From Ipomoea triloba (taxonomy: Eukaryota; Streptophyta; Magnoliopsida; Solanales; Convolvulaceae), in the NCBI RefSeq assembly GCF_003576645.1, contig NC_044925.1:8058123-8122122 (forward strand): a stretch of DNA of 64,000 nt, in the 5' to 3' direction. Under the pieces are notes generated by a model. It ran no database searches. It saw nothing but the letters and a program-made list of their open reading frames with translations, and was not told the DNA's origin. Positions 58,685 through 64,000 of the stretch are shown piece after piece (the first letter of the stretch is position 1; every line of letters begins with the position of its first letter). Made by a program: the position numbers and the translations under genes.

Positions 58685-60348
58685 CGAGACGTTCGAGTTG
58701 GAGTGTAGCTTTGTGCAAAACACTCGGAGAAGTGCTTGTGTAGCACTTGGAGTTTCACTATTGTATCTGGGTGATTGAAGCTAGTGGAAACCCTCCTTGG
58801 AGTTTAAGGAAGAAGTGGAGTAGGAGAATTACACCATCTCCGAACCACTATAAATCTCTCTGTCTCTTTACTTTACTTGCAGTAGCTTTACTTTTTGCAA
58901 ACTGACCTGAGCTAACCCATTTACTATTCATTGCATATTTATCCTATCATCTGGGTTTGTGTGAAAACTCTTTTGCATGCAAGATATATTCTTATCCTGA
59001 CACATCTTTTATCTTGCTACATATTTCACAACCCACTCCATACGTGTAATTCAATTTACACATCTGGGTTTGCATGATCCCACGTATGCATGTGCACCAA
59101 ACTTCATACACTTATCATTCGATATATTCTAAGTGTTTCTAACGTATTTCATGCAGATTATCTCTTCGTTTTTACGCTGATTATCTTATAGCACTTTATC
59201 GTATCGTTATTTCCGCTGTGCAATTCAAGTTGAATTTATTCACTTGAATTATCTCTGTTAAAGTGTTATAATATTTTGAATTGTTTGAAAAGTCTATTCA
59301 CCCCCCCCCCTCTAAACTTTTCCCACCCTATCGGGACCAACAAGTGGTATCAGAGCGGTTGTCTATTTGAGTCAAATTTTGATTGCTAGACAGATCTCAA
59401 AACTTCAAAATGAAGAGAGACTTGGCTCCTAACCTAATATTTTCATTAGAAAAACTTGATGATTGGAAAATTCGTATGCAGGTTCATTTATCCGCTCTAC
59501 ACGATGAAATGTGGGAAGTCATTACTGACGGTCCGATCAAAATTCTAAAAATCAATACCGCTGTAGCACAAACGAGTACAACACCACAGTACATTCCTAA
59601 ACCCAAAGAGGAATGGGGTCCAGAAGATCGTACGCGAAATAACTTGGACAATATTTCCAAGGATATTTTGTTCAAAGCCATTGATGACGCAACATTCCCA
59701 AAGGTTCGAAAATGCAAAACGGCGAAAGATGTTTGGGAAGTTCTTGTCAAGATAGGCGAAGGAGATGAACAAGAGAAGGATAATAAGCTTACAATAGCAT
59801 TAAAGAAATTTGAAGATTTCAAAATGCTAAGTGGTGAAACGATTGCCGATATGGAAGCAAGATTCATCAAGATCTCGGGAGAAATTGTCGATCTAGGCAA
59901 AATGATTGATCAAAAAGAGATATCACTCAAAATCCTACGTGGACTACCTTCTAGTTGGGATATGAAGGTCACGGCTATGAGAGATCATAGAGATCTAAAA
60001 ACGTTGTCTACCGACAAACTTTTTAGTGATCTAAAAGCCTATGAGTTCGAAATGAAAGCTAGGATGGAAGAAGAACGCGAAGAGAGAAATACCGCACTTG
60101 TCGTTGAACAACCATCTACATCAAGGTCAGTAGAAAATAGTGAATTATTATCTGACGAAAATCTTGGGTTGTTTGTTAGGAAATTTAAAAAGTTTATGAA
60201 GAAAGGCACTTCCAAGAAATTTCCTCAAGCAAGTACGTCCAGAAGATCAAGAAAAGAAATTCCAGAAGGAAATGCAAATTTATGCTACAACTGTAGAAAG
60301 CCTGGACACTTTATGGCAGAATGTCCTTATCCAAAAGTGAGCAAAAAT
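58685..60348. other. Redundant copy of 57012-58675 (unmerged contig overlap)
   Basis: Offset 1673 bp with no difference seen. It covers the last hairpins, the LTR end, the PBS and most of gag. Confidence 0.9.
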
Positions 60349-60696
60349 CAATTTGACAATGCTCAGGAAGAGATCAAGTCAAAAGAAAGGAAATTCAAAA
60401 AGGACAAAAGGAAAGCACTAATCAGTGACCCACTTGAAAGTAGTGAGTCTGATGAGTCATCAAGTGATGAGAGTGACACCTCAAAAGATGACAATGCCTT
60501 ATTCTACATGGAACTTTCAAGTGAATCATCCAACCAAGACTTTTGCTTGATGGCATACGAAACAGAGGAAAATGAGGTAACATCTAATTTTACAAGTACT
60601 TCATTTTCTAGTGAGTCTATCTCTCACTTAATGAGAGATTGTCAAACCTTTATGGACACTTATTCTCAAATCGAAGAGCGCGCAATAATTCTTTGA
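59410..60696 (+). pseudogene. Sirevirus gag, N-terminal part (capsid and zinc knuckle)
   Basis: ATG at 59410, 65 bp after the PBS. It opens MKRDLAPNLIF. The Copia capsid region (UBN2 type) spans about residues 15-230, with LDDWKIRMQ, TAKDVWEVL and LRGLPSSWDMKV. It is followed by a charged linker and a CCHC knuckle CYNCRKPGHFMAEC near 60288-60329, for binding element RNA. An acidic/serine tail leads to a stop at 60694-60696. The related text continues in another frame from about 60690, so gag is broken here. Confidence 0.88.
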
Positions 60697-61490
60697 CTCT
60701 TGAAAAAGAGGAAATAAATGAAAAATTGCAAAATGCTCTACTTGAAGTGAGAAACTTGAACGCCGAAATTATTCGACTTCAAGAAGAGTGTAAATCAAGA
60801 GAAGTTCGAGAACATAACTTACGAGAGGTTATTGCATCATTTACTCATTCGTCTAAAATAATGGACAAAATGGTAAATATGCAAAAATCACCACATGATA
60901 AAACCGGTCTCGGTTATGATCCGTCATGTTCTCAAACCTCTCAGATGTTGACCGATTCTACTACTACTTTAAATAATAAAGTGCAAGTGGTAAAATTTGT
61001 TAAGAGTCAAGATAGCACAATGAGACAAGGAATTGGGTATCACACAAAAGCCAAAAATAGCACTGTACGGCCGAATGCTCAAAGAAATTATTTTTCGCCA
61101 AGTCAGTCTATTAAAAGGCATGGATTTAATTATTCAAAGAGATATACCAATGAGTTAAGTGCAAAAAGACCACATTGGAAAATGGGAAAATTTCCAAACA
61201 GTGGAGTTAGGAGATTTTCTCCTACAGAGTCATATTGCGTTGAAAATATTAAACCTTGGAATAGACCAAGATTTAATAGGTTCAAACAATATATTTCCCA
61301 AGTGCCATACAGTAGATTAAATTTTCAAAAACTGGCACCGAAAAAGTTTTCAAAAATTAGTTATGATTATAAAGTTAATAATGGTTACAAATCACCTATT
61401 CTTGGTTCAGTAAGGACAAGGTGGATTTGGATACCAAAAATGACTAACACCCAAGGACCCAAGTTAAACTGGGTACCTAAAAATGTTTGA
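60690..61490 (+). pseudogene. Sirevirus gag, C-terminal extension (coiled coil), shifted frame
   Basis: From about 60690 the frame gives NNSLTLEKEEINEKLQ and heptad-like Leu/Ile repeats to about 60800 (coiled coil), then a basic Asn/Ser/Lys-rich stretch, ending GPKLNWVPKNV and stop at 61488-61490. Extended gags with coiled coils are known in Sireviruses. It is one frame away (-1) from the first gag part and one (-1) from pol. Confidence 0.75.
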
Positions 61491-62851
61491 ATTATTTACA
61501 GGAAGTTTGGTACTTCGATAGCGGATGTTCCCGACACATGACGGGGAACAAATCTAGTCTTGTAAATTTCAAAACTATCGAAGGTCCAAAAGTAGTGTTC
61601 GGAGGAAACGATCGATACGGCTCAACCAAAGGAACCAGAACAATTGAACGAAATGGTCTGAAAATTGAAGATGTATCTTACGTGGAAGGTCTCAAATTTA
61701 ACTTGCTTAGTACAAGTCAATTTTGTGACAAAGGATATCTAGTAGAATTCTTCAAAGAAAAATGTCAAGTGAAGAACGAATCTACCGGCGAAGTCGTACT
61801 CGAAGGAACAAGAAAGAAAAATATGTATGTTGTAGATTGGAACACAACAAAAGACACAGTATGCTTAATGGCAAACAATTCGAGCATCACAAGTTGGGAA
61901 TGGCACAAGAAATTGAGTCATTTGAATTTCAAGACAATCAACAAGTTAGCAACGAAAAATCTAGTCAAAGGTCTACCCAACATTTCGTACAAGAAAGATC
62001 AAGTTTGTGACGCATGTCAAAAGGGAAAGCAAATAAAGACTTCATTCAAATCCAAGAGTCATGAATCAAGTTCAAGACCTCTTAGTCTACTGCACATGGA
62101 TTTATTTGGTCCAGTAGACCCAGTAAGTATGAGTGTTAAGAAATATACACTTGTTATTGTTGATGACTTTTCTAGGTACACATGGACAATATTTCTCAAC
62201 AAAAAGAATGAAGTGGAGAAGAAGCTACCATAATTACTCATGCAACTCCAAAACGAAAAAGAAGCCAAAATAGTCAAAATCCGTACTAACAGAGGTACAG
62301 AATTCGTGAATGGCGTGATACAAGCTTATTGCAATTCCCAAGGAATTTTGCATCAATTATCAGCCGCAAGAACGCCGCAACAAAACGGTGTAGCCGAAAG
62401 AAGAAATAGAACGCTTAAAGAAGCCGCACGAGTCATGATATCGGCCGCTGACCTACCGAAAAGATTTTGGGCAGAAGCTATCAACACTGCTTGTTATACC
62501 CAAAATAGGAGTATAATTCACAAGCTGCACGACAAAACACCATATGAATTATGGAAAGGGAGAAAGCCTAACCTTAGTTATTTTCATTCATTTGGTTGCA
62601 AGTGTTATGTTCTTGTCAATGGAAAAACACATTTAAAAACTTTTGATGAGCGTGCAGATGAAGCAATATTTTTGGGATATTCATCAACCAGCAGAGCATT
62701 CAGAGTATTGAATAACTCTACGATGGTAGTTGAAGAATCAATTCATGTTGTATTCGATGAATCAACAAAAATTGAGGAAGCAGATGTTTCGAAAAATGTG
62801 CAAAATAATTTTAGTGGTACTAATGATGCTTCTGAGAATGAGATTTTGTAG
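61487..62851 (+). pseudogene. Sirevirus pol: protease and integrase, with stops and a catalytic change
   Basis: Protease WYFDSGCSRHMTG (61506-61544) has its Asp-Ser-Gly. GAG-pre-integrase follows (WHKKLSHLNF...CDACQKGK, His-His-Cys-Cys zinc motif). The integrase core has LLHMDLFGP as first Asp. A TAA stop lies at 62231-62233. The second catalytic position reads Asn in RTNRGTEF (62281-62304), where the older copy at about 42860 has Asp. The Glu region LSAARTPQQNGVAERRNRTL is intact. A TAG at 62849-62851 falls where the older copy reads Gln. The element cannot integrate by itself. Confidence 0.85.
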
Positions 62852-64000
62852 GGCATAAATGAGTTGGAATTAAATAATTCCAAATATGGAGGAACACACG
62901 TGACTAGCGCACAAAATGAGACTGGAGTCAACCTACATGAGGATGAGGCCAACCTTAATCAAGAGGATGAGATTAATCAAATTCAAGGGATTGGAGTTAA
63001 CCTCAATCAGGACGAGGTTGACCAAGGAAGTCAAAATCAGTCAAACGCAAGTCATCCTCCACCCACAACCAACGTGCAAAATGATTTCCAACCAAACCGA
63101 AAGTGGCTTAGAAATCATCCACAAGATTTCATCATTGGAAATGCACAAGAAGGAGTGAGAACAAGATCTTCAACAAGAGACACTCTATTTGCATGTTTTC
63201 TATCTCAAATTGAACCAAAGGAGATAGATGAAGCGCTAAATGATTCAAGCTGGATTGAAGCCATGCAAGAAGAGTTGAATCAATTCGAAAGAAATGATGT
63301 GTGGGAACTTGTTCCAAGACCAAAAGATCACAATGTTATTGGAACTAAATGGGTCTTTAGGAACAAAGCCAACGAAGACGGAATCATTGTTAGGAATAAA
63401 GTGAGGCTAGTTGCAAAGGGCTATTCACAAGAAGAAGGAATTGATTTTGATGAAACATTCGCCCCAGTTGCACGACTTGAAGCAATTCGAATTTTTCTAG
63501 CCTACGCCGCATACAAGAATTTCACGGTTTATCAAATGGACGTGAAAAGCGCATTCCTTAATGGCTTACTTGAAGAAGAAGTTTACGTTGAACAACCACC
63601 CGGTTTCGAGGTAAAAGGTGATGTTGATAAGGTCTATAAACTAAAGAAGGCGTTGTATGGTTTAAAACAAGCTCCCCGAGCTTGGTACGATACACTGTCA
63701 ACGTTCTTAATTAGTTGTGGTTTTACCAAAGGCCTTGTTGACAAAACCTTATTTAGAATTCAAGAAAATAATCATATTTTATTGGTACAAATTTATGTTG
63801 ATGATATTATCTTTGGAAGTACTGATAAAACTTTATGTGAGAAATTTTCTAAGCTCATGCAGAACAAATTTGAAATGAGCATGATGGGTGAATTGAACTA
63901 CTTCCTTGGATTACAAGTCAAGCAGATGAAGGAAGGAATCTTTATCAATCAGGCAAAGTACACAAAAGATCTAATCAAGAAATTTGGATTAGAAGGAAAA
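62852..64000 (+). pseudogene. Sirevirus pol: linker and reverse transcriptase, continues past the window
   Basis: Same frame as integrase and open to the end of the window. An acidic/Asn-rich linker is followed by [76 protein letters not shown] and the RT active site YVDD (63794-63805). No stop is seen in this part. RNase H is outside. Without an intact upstream frame it can be expressed only if upstream stops are bypassed. Confidence 0.85.

Larger units (their letters stand above)
51902..64000 (+). mobile_element. Sirevirus (Copia) retrotransposon, right end outside window
   Basis: 5' LTR begins TGTTAGGAATATAG at 51902, inside the Helitron Rep gene (left flank ATGTT), and ends ...GGACCAACA at 57669. 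PBS TGGTATCAGAGCGG follows at 57672, with gag and pol after it. Because contig overlaps were not merged, the LTR is spread over three contigs; its real length is about 2.25 kb. The long LTR, the extended gag and the Copia-type order protease-integrase-RT fit the Sirevirus lineage. RNase H and the 3' LTR are beyond 64000. Confidence 0.88.

Overview
The window is plant nuclear DNA, probably from a flowering dicot. It is AT-rich, has intron-split genes with GT-AG introns, and carries plant transposon families: Copia/Sirevirus, Ty3/gypsy, Helitron, MULE, hAT and tRNA-derived SINEs. There is no sign of bacterial or organelle organisation. Three host genes are supported, all on the minus strand. They are an RHD3/Sey1-type (atlastin-like) dynamin GTPase gene of at least 19 coding exons (10250 down to 747, with the 3' end outside the window), a single-exon F-box gene (25463-24291), and a three-exon gene for a small DnaJ-type zinc-finger protein (29043-27496). 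Everything else is mobile or repetitive.

Layout. 1-10.5 kb: the RHD3-like gene; a Copia LTR remnant lies in the intron that should precede its missing last exon. 10.6-18.0 kb: a chimeric Mutator-like element with about 1.1-kb inverted ends and two convergent halves of a FAR1-type transposase, then an exact hAT MITE, then a long-TIR MULE with 10-bp target duplications. 18.7-22.0 kb: an LTR-like block, a (TA)n-bounded element with 110-bp tandem repeats, and a MULE-like MITE. 22.0-27.2 kb: two related non-autonomous Helitrons flanking the F-box gene. 27.5-30.1 kb: the zinc-finger gene, a small MULE and a SINE. 30.1-35.5 kb: Ty3/gypsy LTRs and non-coding internal DNA rich in regularly spaced palindromes.

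35.5-64 kb is a nested stack whose order can be read from target sites. An old Sirevirus pol fragment is split by a 6.6-kb LTR element with no gag-pol (TSD AGCAC) and then by a second LTR element with a 2.86-kb LTR and only about 0.47 kb of interior. A Helitron sits in that element's 3' LTR, exactly between A and T; the intact 5' LTR shows the empty site. A younger Sirevirus sits inside the Helitron Rep gene and runs off the right edge. All the transposon genes seen are broken by stops or frame changes.

Assembly warning. Single N characters at 52743, 55201 and 58676 join contigs whose ends repeat each other for about 1.81, 1.69 and 1.66 kb. The apparent duplications of Helitron Rep, the Sirevirus LTR and gag are almost certainly unmerged overlaps, so about 5.2 kb of the window is redundant.

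Most interesting signals: (1) a hairpin array in the Sirevirus 5' leader whose 6-bp stems change in a compensating way around a near-constant 13-nt loop; (2) double palindromes built on CACGCGTG, at a constant 51-52 bp spacing, in three gypsy locations, plus four palindromes spaced about 67 bp nearby; (3) two independent 42-bp in-phase expansions in one Helitron gene; (4) a possible composite Helitron carrying the F-box gene.
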